From positions 1-47,145 of the forward strand of contig SVSJ01000021.1 of NCBI GenBank assembly GCA_015064355.1: a DNA stretch of 47,145 nt, written 5' to 3'. This DNA comes from Oscillospiraceae bacterium (GTDB lineage: Bacteria; Bacillota; Clostridia; Oscillospirales; CAG-272). Below are positions 41,801-47,145 of the stretch, in pieces. Every line of letters starts with the position of its first letter. Position 1 is the first letter of the stretch. The notes beneath the pieces were generated by a model. It was given only the letters and a program-made list of their open reading frames with translations, did no database searches and had not been told where the DNA came from. The translations under genes and the position numbers were made by a program.

Positions 41801-43294
41801 ATACTTGTCTTCTGTTACCTGCTTGTCAAATGTGTGACCAAGTGCCTCGCCGGATTCAAACATTTCTGAGCCTGTTTCGCCACATTCGCAGCTGTAGTAG
41901 TACTTAGCAGGGTTTGTGCAGTCTGCAGCGAATGCAAGATACTTGTCTTCTGCTACCTGCTTATCAAATGTATGACCTTTTGCTTCACCGGATTCAAATG
42001 TTTCTGTACCTGCTACACCACATACGCAGCTGAAGTTATACTTGGCAGGGTTTGTGCAGTCTGCAGCAGATGCAAGATACTTGTCTTCTTCTACTCTCTG
42101 ATCGAATACGTGCACTGCGTAGCTATCCTTTTCAGTACAGCCGGAGCAAGCGTGCCAGTGGCCGTCAGCATCTGTTGTCCAGTCTGCGGACCAGTCGTGG
42201 CCGTTTACGTCACAGTAGGCCTTAACCTCAATGGCAACAGCCTCTGATTTTGCAGTTGCTGTCTTTGCACCGGTCGCAGCTTCGTTTGTGTTTGTAACTA
42301 CTACGTAATAATATGCTTTGCCTATTGTATCTACATTAGGAGTGTATGAGCTTTCGCTTCCAACAAGTTCGCCGCCTTCGTTGCTGTTTTCGGCGTTCTT
42401 GTACCATGCATATGTAAGAGTGCCGCTGTCACTTACTGTTGCTGTTACTGTAAGTGCTGTTGCTGTAGCGTTCACTGCATAAATTGCTCCGGTGGGAGCT
42501 CCTGTAATTACGGGAGTTGCAGCATCAACAAGTTCTACTGTAGGTTCTCCGGTAATACCTGCGTTACCTGTGAATACAGGTGCAGGAAGTGTATCGGGGT
42601 TTGAACGGTCACCGGAGTAATATCCTCCGGAAACACCGTCGTTCATAGCGATCTTGTAAGACTGGTTGAGTGCGTCACGTTCTTCGTCTGTAATATATCT
42701 GATAGAATCAGAGGCGAGAACTACACCGGGACGAACAGCGAATCTGAAAGAAACTATAGTTTCAAAGTCGCTGTAGTTAACGCTGTAGTACTGAGAGGGC
42801 TGAGGACACAGATAAAGTGTGTTTCCGTCAGCGCTTACTGCAACTACGTTAAAGTTGTATGCGCCGAAGGACCAGTTATCTACCTCAATTCTGCCGGACT
42901 TAACCGGTTCTTTGATTGCGTAATAATAGGGTGCGGTATCAATATCGCCCACCATAATGGAGAATCTCTCGGGAGCTTTTCCGGGAACGATAGCCTTACC
43001 CTCGCCTATGTAATCATTTACATTGCCACCATCACTTTCGATGTCTGCCCAAATAAGCTTGGTAAGGTCAACGGCGATCCATGCGCCCTGAGCACCCTTA
43101 ATTCCCTGACCCTTGAGCTGATATTCTACGAGAATGGTGTCGTGCTCAACTTCAGCAGCATCCTTCCATTTTCCCTCGAGAACATCCACGTTGAATCTTG
43201 TTTCAAATCCTTCCGGTGCCGCAGCAATCGACACTACAGGAACAGAAACAAAAAGCAGAATCGCTGCCAAAAAAATTGACAAAATACGTTTCAT
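38825..43294 (-). CDS. Large SLH surface protein with Cys-rich tandem repeats
   Basis: Exported protein of 1,489 residues. Signal peptide 1-25. Residues about 28-240 are the domain shared with the shorter SLH protein. A bacterial Ig-like domain lies at about 265-355 (LTYAWYKNAENSN). The repeat region, about 360-1150, has twelve DKY modules (DKYLxSAADCTNPAKYxYSCxCGxAGTETF) interspersed with seven HW modules (W-x(4)-D-x(2)-HW[HY]-x-CS[GR]C). After a last variant module comes an InlB/Listeria-Bacteroides-type repeat (about 1235-1305, YVIEPDDGYEIESVYVDGK), then three SLH motifs (about 1307-1489). The repeats supply more than 45 cysteines in CxC and CxxC pairs plus paired His, plausible for metal or disulfide chemistry outside the cell. 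AGGAGG lies five bases before the ATG. Confidence 0.88.
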   Translation of the reverse strand: MKRILSIFLAAILLFVSVPVVSIAAAPEGFETRFNVDVLEGKWKDAAEVEHDTILVEYQLKGQGIKGAQGAWIAVDLTKLIWADIESDGGNVNDYIGEGKAIVPGKAPERFSIMVGDIDTAPYYYAIKEPVKSGRIEVDNWSFGAYNFNVVAVSADGNTLYLCPQPSQYYSVNYSDFETIVSFRFAVRPGVVLASDSIRYITDEERDALNQSYKIAMNDGVSGGYYSGDRSNPDTLPAPVFTGNAGITGEPTVELVDAATPVITGAPTGAIYAVNATATALTVTATVSDSGTLTYAWYKNAENSNEGGELVGSESSYTPNVDTIGKAYYYVVVTNTNEAATGAKTATAKSEAVAIEVKAYCDVNGHDWSADWTTDADGHWHACSGCTEKDSYAVHVFDQRVEEDKYLASAADCTNPAKYNFSCVCGVAGTETFESGEAKGHTFDKQVAEDKYLAFAADCTNPAKYYYSCECGETGSEMFESGEALGHTFDKQVTEDKYLAFAADCTNAAKYFYSCVCGEAGTETFEFGAALGHTFDKQVAEDKYLASVADCTNPAKYFYSCECGEAGTETFDFGTAEDHNWSTEWVVDAVGHWHTCSGCDEKDSYATHDYSKEVAEDKYLVSAADCTNPAKYYKSCECGLVGTEMFESGEAKGHTFDKQVAEDKYLAFAADCTNPAKYFYSCECGEAGTETFDFGAALGHTFDKQVTEDKYLASAADCTNPAKYFYSCECGEAGTETFDFGAALGHTFDNQVTTDKYLVSAADCTNAAKYYYSCDCGEAGTETFDFGAALGHDWATEWTTDGDAHWYDCSRCDAKDAYALHTFDQKVTDDKYFVSGTSCTDAAKYYYSCVCGVAGTETFEDGAALGHDWATEWTTDGDAHWYDCSRCDAKDSYAPHTFDQKVTDDKYFVSAADCTNAAKYYYSCVCGLAGTETFEDGAALGHDFATEWTTDGDAHWYDCSRCDAKDGYALHTFDQKVTDDKYFVSGTSCTDAAKYYYSCVCGVAGTETFEDGAALGHDWATEWTTDADAHWYACSRCDEKDGYTPHTFDQESTDDKYLVSPADCDNPAKYSKSCVCGVAGTETFDVGAALGHDYATGDEYTADEHGHWHACSGCEDKKDYVDHTSSGPATYENDEVCTVCGYVITPKLTHKIDNEWQIDENGHWKNCSCGQPHDSGEHVAGPWKADGKVIRYRECTSCGYLMDYMELGADDSDDKPEEDDKAGWFDVVVALLNRRYTVVAIAGEGGDITNEGTTVVRYGKTVTYVIEPDDGYEIESVYVDGKNVGAVSEYTFKNVKKDHTIKVNFKEAWFTDVSKNADYYEAVKFVVDKGLFNGVSETKFAPNTTMTRAMFVTVLWRLEGEPVVNYLMNFDDVAGDTWYTEAVRWAASEGIVLGYGDGKFGVDNEITVEQATVILARYAQYVDKYTAATEDLAAYADADSVSDWALEQMKWAVENGVYEGNKFNLHPAAHAPRFLVAEMLYRAYNLLTK
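39850..42215 (-). repeat. DNA-level tandem repeat array in the large SLH gene
   Basis: About 2.3 kb of in-frame repeats. Two unit sizes occur: about 138 bp (DKY module with a GHTFDKQV link) and 225 bp (DKY plus HW module). Around 40,259 and 40,709 about 200 bp are nearly identical at a distance of 450 bp, two 225-bp units. These two units match each other better than the unit between them, so a 450-bp block has been duplicated. Expect copy-number variation and assembly errors here. Confidence 0.85.
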
Positions 43295-43342
43295 ACTATC
43301 CTCCTAAAAGTTATAGTTATACTAACTAATTATACACATGTC

Positions 43343-43371
43343 ATTATATCACACCTTTGTTTTGCTGTCAA
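43343..43371 (-). promoter_or_regulatory. Promoter of the large SLH gene
   Basis: Minus strand -35 TTGACA (43371-43366) and -10 TATAAT (43348-43343), 17-bp spacer, perfect consensus, about 50 bases before the ATG. Confidence 0.88.
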
Positions 43372-43427
43372 CCCTTTTATAATTTTTTAGCCATAATTTC
43401 TACATATTCAGTTGGATATTTTTAGGA

Positions 43428-43470
43428 ACAAAAAACAAGCAGCAACCATCGTTTTAATGATTGCCGCTTA
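43428..43470 (-). terminator. Terminator of the transglutaminase-like gene
   Basis: On the minus strand, AGCGGCAATCAT pairs with ATGGTTGCTGCT (two weak positions), followed by TGTTTTTTG, a few bases beyond the stop at 43483. Confidence 0.75.
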
Positions 43471-43482
43471 TAATATAATGTA

Positions 43483-45252
43483 TTAATATTCTACTTTCAC
43501 TTCGCCTTTGTTGTAGTTGTTGCCAGAGGTAATGATAATCAAATCCTGCAGCTCGCAAAGTCCGTCGCCGTTAATATCGGCACTGGGGTTAACCGCGGTA
43601 GCGACGGTCTTGTTGTATGTATCATCAGCAGTTATAATCACAACGTCCTTAAGGTCAACCACCTTGTCGCCATTGGTGTTTCCTGCAATAAGTACAATAT
43701 CAGCCACATCGTTTCTTGAGTGTGTTGTAAGGTCAATAGACTCTCCGACAACTGTGATACCGGTGATAGTGTAGGGCAAGTGACCGGCCTTTGTGACCAC
43801 AAGATCATATGTACCGTCTGCAACATCGTTTATGGTAAAGCTCTGTGTTATCATAGCAACGGAATCGACCGTCTCGGTTTCGACGGAGTATTTCACCTCA
43901 TCCCCAACCTTGAGTTCAATAAGAGCGGGTTCGCCGGGGTTATAGGTTGTAACCTTTCCTGTCAGTGTAACGGGTTCCTTAATGTCGAGCTTATAAGTGA
44001 GTCTGTAATCCTTCTTAATTTGAGCGGTGAAATTGGGAGTTGTGCTGTATTCAAAAACAAAGGTTCCGTCTTCAAAAGTCATACCGAAGATGCTGTAATC
44101 GTCGCCAAAGGTCTGTTCGGGCTCAACAAACTTTTCATATGTCTTTGCCTTGGTGTCGTACTTATATACAGCATCGGGCATAGAAACCAGAAGATTGTCG
44201 CCATATACTGCAGTACGTCCGTAATGTCCGGGCCAAATATATCCCTTGCCCGCCGGCCAGTAAACAAATACGTTTTGCAGCTCTGTTCCGTCATAGGTAT
44301 TAATCGTAGTGCTCACACCGTCAATGTAATAGATCTCGTCGCCAATAAGCTGGAAAGCTGCGTCGGAGTTTCTCCAGAAATAATTATCATATTTCGTACT
44401 GTTCGGAGTATAGTCAAAGTCGGTTTCATTTTTATGACAAGCAGAAAATGCTGATGAAGACAAAAGGAAATTCTTGTGGGAAACTCTGCCTGCAATATCC
44501 CACACCGGGTCATCCCAGGTTACGTCAACGTGATAATATTCACCGTCGATTTTTACAATATTCCACTCATGGTTGAGCTGTGACGAGCTGCACAAATATG
44601 ACTCAATGCCCACAAGCTTGAGAAGGTAACAGTACGCCTCGGAGTATCCCTCGCACACACATATTCTGTTAACAAGAGCACCGTATGCCATATATGACTC
44701 GGTTGGAAGAGTATTGTTAACCAGTCTTTCCTGGTCGTATTCGCAGTGAGCAACAAGTCTGTCGTGAATCAGAAGGGCCTTCTGAGCTTCGGTGAGGCTA
44801 TCGTTTCCGCGGATACCGTCAAGAATACGGTCGACTTCCGCGTCCCACTTTGTCTTGCACTCTTCATAGGTATCAGGGGTACAAACGTAGTAGGCATCAA
44901 AAAACGCTATTGTACTACCGTCGTAGCTCCAGAAATTACCCGGATTAATATAGAAATACTCGGGCATTTCTTCGCAAAGAAAATTCCTCAGTGCTGACAG
45001 GTACTCATCTGTAAAAGGAATACCAAAAGATCTCACATCAATTCTTGCTGAATAGTTTTCAATCTGCGGTTTAATAGCCGCCTTGAGCTCATCAACAGAC
45101 ACGTAATCTTCAAGAAGCTTTACCTCAGTAGCAAGATACTTTGGAGACTCCTTGCAAAAGAGGGGCTGTTCCGGCTCAGCTTCTGCAGTGATATACACAG
45201 GTGTCACAAAGACCATTATCAATGCAAGAATTGTGCACAATAGTTTTTTCAT
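43483..45252 (-). CDS. Secreted transglutaminase-like protein with dockerin-like module
   Basis: Exported protein of 589 residues. Signal peptide 1-23. A transglutaminase/protease-like domain covers about 60-260, with the Cys in RICVCEGYSEAY (about 199), the His in LNHEWN (about 227) and the Asp in VDVTWDD (about 244): a complete Cys-His-Asp triad. A beta-rich region follows (about 270-420), then a carboxypeptidase-regulatory-like domain (about 426-520; VTLTGKVTTYNPGEP to HLPYTITGI) and a dockerin-like calcium pair (NTNGDKVVDLKD; DINGDGLCELQD) at the C-terminus. Bacterial members cleave or crosslink surface peptides; the substrate is unknown. GAGGT lies seven bases before the ATG. Confidence 0.87.
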   Translation of the reverse strand: MKKLLCTILALIMVFVTPVYITAEAEPEQPLFCKESPKYLATEVKLLEDYVSVDELKAAIKPQIENYSARIDVRSFGIPFTDEYLSALRNFLCEEMPEYFYINPGNFWSYDGSTIAFFDAYYVCTPDTYEECKTKWDAEVDRILDGIRGNDSLTEAQKALLIHDRLVAHCEYDQERLVNNTLPTESYMAYGALVNRICVCEGYSEAYCYLLKLVGIESYLCSSSQLNHEWNIVKIDGEYYHVDVTWDDPVWDIAGRVSHKNFLLSSSAFSACHKNETDFDYTPNSTKYDNYFWRNSDAAFQLIGDEIYYIDGVSTTINTYDGTELQNVFVYWPAGKGYIWPGHYGRTAVYGDNLLVSMPDAVYKYDTKAKTYEKFVEPEQTFGDDYSIFGMTFEDGTFVFEYSTTPNFTAQIKKDYRLTYKLDIKEPVTLTGKVTTYNPGEPALIELKVGDEVKYSVETETVDSVAMITQSFTINDVADGTYDLVVTKAGHLPYTITGITVVGESIDLTTHSRNDVADIVLIAGNTNGDKVVDLKDVVIITADDTYNKTVATAVNPSADINGDGLCELQDLIIITSGNNYNKGEVKVEY

Positions 45253-45302
45253 TATATCAACCTCTTAATATTATAAAATTTTCTAATTCTTCTTCATTAT
45301 CC

Positions 45303-45331
45303 ATTTTAGCACCGTTGAACATCTTTGTCAA
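45303..45331 (-). promoter_or_regulatory. Promoter of the transglutaminase-like gene
   Basis: Minus strand -35 TTGACA (45331-45326) and -10 TAAAAT (45308-45303), 17-bp spacer, about 50 bases before the ATG at 45252. Confidence 0.75.
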
Positions 45332-45464
45332 TAAGGCGTTAAGACGAAAACACAAAATATCTATAATTTCAGCATCTGTTACAATTAAAAAAACAAAATA
45401 AACATCACCCTTTTGTAAAGCCGAAGGGTTCTTCCCTGTTCGTGGATTATTTTTCATCATACTA

Positions 45465-45493
45465 TTGAAAACAGCTTGATTTGATGATATAAT
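45465..45493 (+). promoter_or_regulatory. Promoter of coaX
   Basis: -35 TTGAAA (45465-45470) and -10 TATAAT (45488-45493) with a 17-bp spacer, 30 bases before the GTG start. Confidence 0.78.
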
Positions 45494-45523
45494 AAGCTAT
45501 CCGAATCGGAGGAGGAAACAGTT

Positions 45524-46288
45524 GTGTTACTTGCAGTAGATATTGGAAATACAAATATCACAATCGGCGGATTTAAGGATGATGCTCTGTCTTTTGTTGC
45601 CCGCATAAAAACAGATGCTCAAAAGACCTCTGACGAGTACGCCGGCAAGCTTTTGAACACCCTTTCGTTGTTTGATATCAGCAAAACGGAAATCAGTGGG
45701 GCTATTATTTCCTCCGTTGTCCCTCCTCTTAACAGGATAATGAAAAATGCTATCAGATTCATAAGCGGTAAAGAGCCCCTTATTGTTGGTCCGGGAATAA
45801 AAACCGGTTTGAACATTCACTGTGACAATCCCGTTTCCGTCGGCTCTGATCTGATCTGTGCCTGCGTTGCCGCTCATCATTTATATGGTAGCCCGTCGAT
45901 CATCATTGATATGGGCACCGCCACAAAGATCATGGTTGTCGATAAGCGGGGAGCATTTATCGGCGTGTCTATTATCCCCGGAGTTCTCATGGGTTTGAAA
46001 GCATTGTCATCAGGCACTGCACAGCTTCCGCAGGTCAGCCTTGAAGCACCTCCATCAGTCATTGGTAAAAACACCGCAGACTGTATGAAGTCCGGCGTTG
46101 TATACGGTAACGCTTCAATGATCGACGGTATGATCGACAGGTTTACAGAAGAGGTGGGAGAGGATATTCCCGTTTATGCAACAGGTGGCTTATCTTCCAC
46201 CATAGTTAAGTACTGCAAGCACGAAATCACTCTTGACGAGAATATGGTGCTTAAGGGGCTTAACATTATTTACAAGAAAAACACATAA
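45524..46288 (+). CDS. coaX: Type III pantothenate kinase
   Basis: First enzyme of coenzyme A synthesis, phosphorylating pantothenate in the cytosol. Its 254 residues match CoaX. Motifs: DIGNTNITIG (5-14, phosphate loop), VSVGSDLICA near 105 (the catalytic Asp of the usual GADR motif is kept, the following Arg is Leu), IIDMGTATKI near 127 and YATGGLSS near 225. CoaX enzymes need a monovalent cation and are not inhibited by CoA. Start is GTG with a strong GGAGGAGG nine bases upstream; TTG two bases earlier is out of frame. The transporter gene lies 78 bases downstream, probably in the same operon. Confidence 0.92.
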   Translation: MLLAVDIGNTNITIGGFKDDALSFVARIKTDAQKTSDEYAGKLLNTLSLFDISKTEISGAIISSVVPPLNRIMKNAIRFISGKEPLIVGPGIKTGLNIHCDNPVSVGSDLICACVAAHHLYGSPSIIIDMGTATKIMVVDKRGAFIGVSIIPGVLMGLKALSSGTAQLPQVSLEAPPSVIGKNTADCMKSGVVYGNASMIDGMIDRFTEEVGEDIPVYATGGLSSTIVKYCKHEITLDENMVLKGLNIIYKKNT

Positions 46289-46366
46289 CGTATATTGCTC
46301 CGTCAGGAGTTCAATATAAATTAATGCGTTGTACCGCTATTGCGGACGACAGCAAGGAGGATTTTT

Positions 46367-46951
46367 ATGCACAAACAAAAGAAGATGTCTGTTCAGACTC
46401 TTGCGCTACTTGCTCTGCTTACGGCACTTGTAGCAATTCTCGCCTATTTAGGCGGATTTATCAAAATCGGGGGATTTGCATCCATCTCCCTGACTCTGAT
46501 TCCCGTAGTACTGGGAGCGGCACTTTGCGGACCTTGGGCAGGAGCGTGGCTCGGCTTTGTGGCAGGTGCTGTATTCTTCACAACTCCCGACGCGCTTTAC
46601 TGGATCAGCTTAAGCCTTCCGGGCACGATCATCACCGTACTCGTTAAGGGTGCTTTGTCCGGTCTCGTTGCAGGTCTTGTTTACAAGCTTATTGAAAACA
46701 AAAATAAATACCTTGCAGTTATGGCTGCTGCGGTCGTTTGCCCTCTCGTAAACACAGGCACATTCATTCTCGGATGCTTTGTTTTCTTCAGAGATGCACT
46801 TGTTTCCGGCGCTGCTGACAAGGGAATCTCAATTGCCGAGTTTATCATCGTTTTCTACGTTGGATTAAACTTCGTATTCGAGCTTATCTCAAACATAGTA
46901 TTGAGCCCCACTATCGTAAAGCTTTTAAACATAAGAAAGAAGAAGCACTAA
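46367..46951 (+). CDS. ECF transporter substrate-binding (S) component, possibly for pantothenate
   Basis: Integral membrane protein of 194 residues with about six hydrophobic segments, the size and pattern of an energy-coupling-factor S component. The start MHKQKKMSVQTLALLALLTALVAIL and the following GGFASISLTLIPVVLGAALCGPWAGAWLGFVAG are characteristic (amphipathic start, then loop and G/A-rich helices). It would work with a shared EcfAA'T module encoded elsewhere. Adjacency to coaX suggests pantothenate (PanT-like); this is inference. Start at 46367 with AAGGAGG six bases upstream; open frames starting at 46324 and 46340 lack such a site. Confidence 0.85.
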   Translation: MHKQKKMSVQTLALLALLTALVAILAYLGGFIKIGGFASISLTLIPVVLGAALCGPWAGAWLGFVAGAVFFTTPDALYWISLSLPGTIITVLVKGALSGLVAGLVYKLIENKNKYLAVMAAAVVCPLVNTGTFILGCFVFFRDALVSGAADKGISIAEFIIVFYVGLNFVFELISNIVLSPTIVKLLNIRKKKH

Positions 46952-47004
46952 TAAAATCACAAAAAATAAACCTCCCGTATTGCCGCGGGCTTCATAAAAC
47001 AGTT

Positions 47005-47042
47005 AATCCGACCTATGATTACGAACATAGGTCGGATTTTTG
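47005..47042 (+). terminator. Terminator of the coaX operon
   Basis: Perfect 13-bp stem AATCCGACCTATG/CATAGGTCGGATT with an 8-base loop, running into TTTTTG. Confidence 0.92.
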
Positions 47043-47059
47043 TATTGTGTATCGGGTTC

Positions 47060-47145
47060 GGAAAGGCTCCCTTGTGTAAAGGGAGCTGTCAGCGAAGCTG
47101 ACTGAGGGATTGACAACCCCTCCGCTCCTTCGGAGCACCTCCCCT
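47060..47145. repeat. Dispersed hairpin-rich intergenic repeat, cut by window end
   Basis: Three consecutive hairpins: GCTCCCTT/AAGGGAGC (47066-47086), TCAGC/GCTGA (47089-47102) and GCTCC/GGAGC (47123-47136), joined by GAGGGATTG and CCCCTCCG. This pattern is recalled as a repeat scattered between genes in Faecalibacterium- and Ruminococcus-type genomes. It continues beyond the window. Confidence 0.75.

Noticed and set aside
40157-41869. Long plus-strand open frame (570 codons), and another at 38885-40141, opposite the large SLH gene
   Set aside because: They mirror the repeat array of the minus-strand gene, have no ribosome site, and their Cys/Val/Ser-rich translation is what an antisense frame of this repeat gives. 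The minus-strand protein has a signal peptide, SLH motifs and a consensus promoter.
39850-42215. CRISPR array
   Set aside because: The regular repeats are in-frame coding modules with units of 138 or 225 bp and no unique spacers.
45257-45460. 67-codon minus-strand frame just upstream of the transglutaminase-like gene
   Set aside because: No ribosome site, and it contains the TTGACA/TAAAAT promoter of the downstream gene.

Overview
The window looks like chromosome from an anaerobic, probably spore-forming gut or rumen Clostridium-type Firmicute (Oscillospiraceae-like is my guess). Signs are a SpoVT-type regulator, BlaI/M56 and ECF sigma regulators, SLH-anchored surface proteins, dockerin-like modules, A-type promoters with 17-bp spacers, strong GGAGG ribosome sites, and a hairpin-rich dispersed repeat at the right edge. 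No phage, transposase, plasmid or CRISPR genes were seen.

Layout. 1-1.96 kb: a SpoVT-like gene missing the start of its DNA-binding domain, then an MFS transporter. 1.97-14.4 kb, minus strand: a tightly packed 12-gene operon, read as malate dehydrogenase (LDH scaffold), fumarase, HdrB, HdrC, HdrA, FlxD/MvhD, FlxC, FlxB, FlxA, fumarate reductase Fe-S subunit, fumarate reductase flavoprotein, and an aspartate-alanine-exchanger-family transporter. Together these form the reductive branch oxaloacetate > malate > fumarate > succinate. The last step sits next to a soluble Flx-Hdr electron-bifurcation module and has no membrane anchor or quinone subunit. My main proposal is a cytosolic, NADH-driven, electron-bifurcating fumarate reductase that would also reduce ferredoxin. 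14.5-16.2 kb: wecB/mnaA and tRNA-Val(GAC), with a degenerate tandem copy of the tRNA 3' end.

16.2-30.2 kb, plus strand: a signalling block. It holds an ECF sigma factor and a DUF4367 membrane protein (likely anti-sigma), BlaI with two direct operator-like repeats over its promoter, a giant 3,856-residue M56/BlaR1-type protein, and a small sigma-like gene. The giant protein has a normal BlaR1 membrane/zinc-protease front end and about 3,450 predicted extracellular residues, including four ~370-residue propeller-like repeats and an IseA-like domain.

30.2-45.3 kb, mostly minus strand: surface and carbohydrate genes. These are a BspA-type LRR protein with a dockerin-like module, a small membrane protein, a GH95 fucosidase-family enzyme, an unknown cytosolic protein, two SLH proteins that share an uncharacterised (perhaps cohesin-like) N-terminal domain, an RHH regulator between them, and a transglutaminase-like protein with the same dockerin-like tail as the BspA protein. 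One SLH protein carries a large array of Cys-rich repeats. 45.5-47.1 kb: coaX (type III pantothenate kinase) and an ECF-transporter S component, then a terminator and a dispersed hairpin repeat that runs off the window.

Functions are assigned from motifs and family memory only; no database search was possible.
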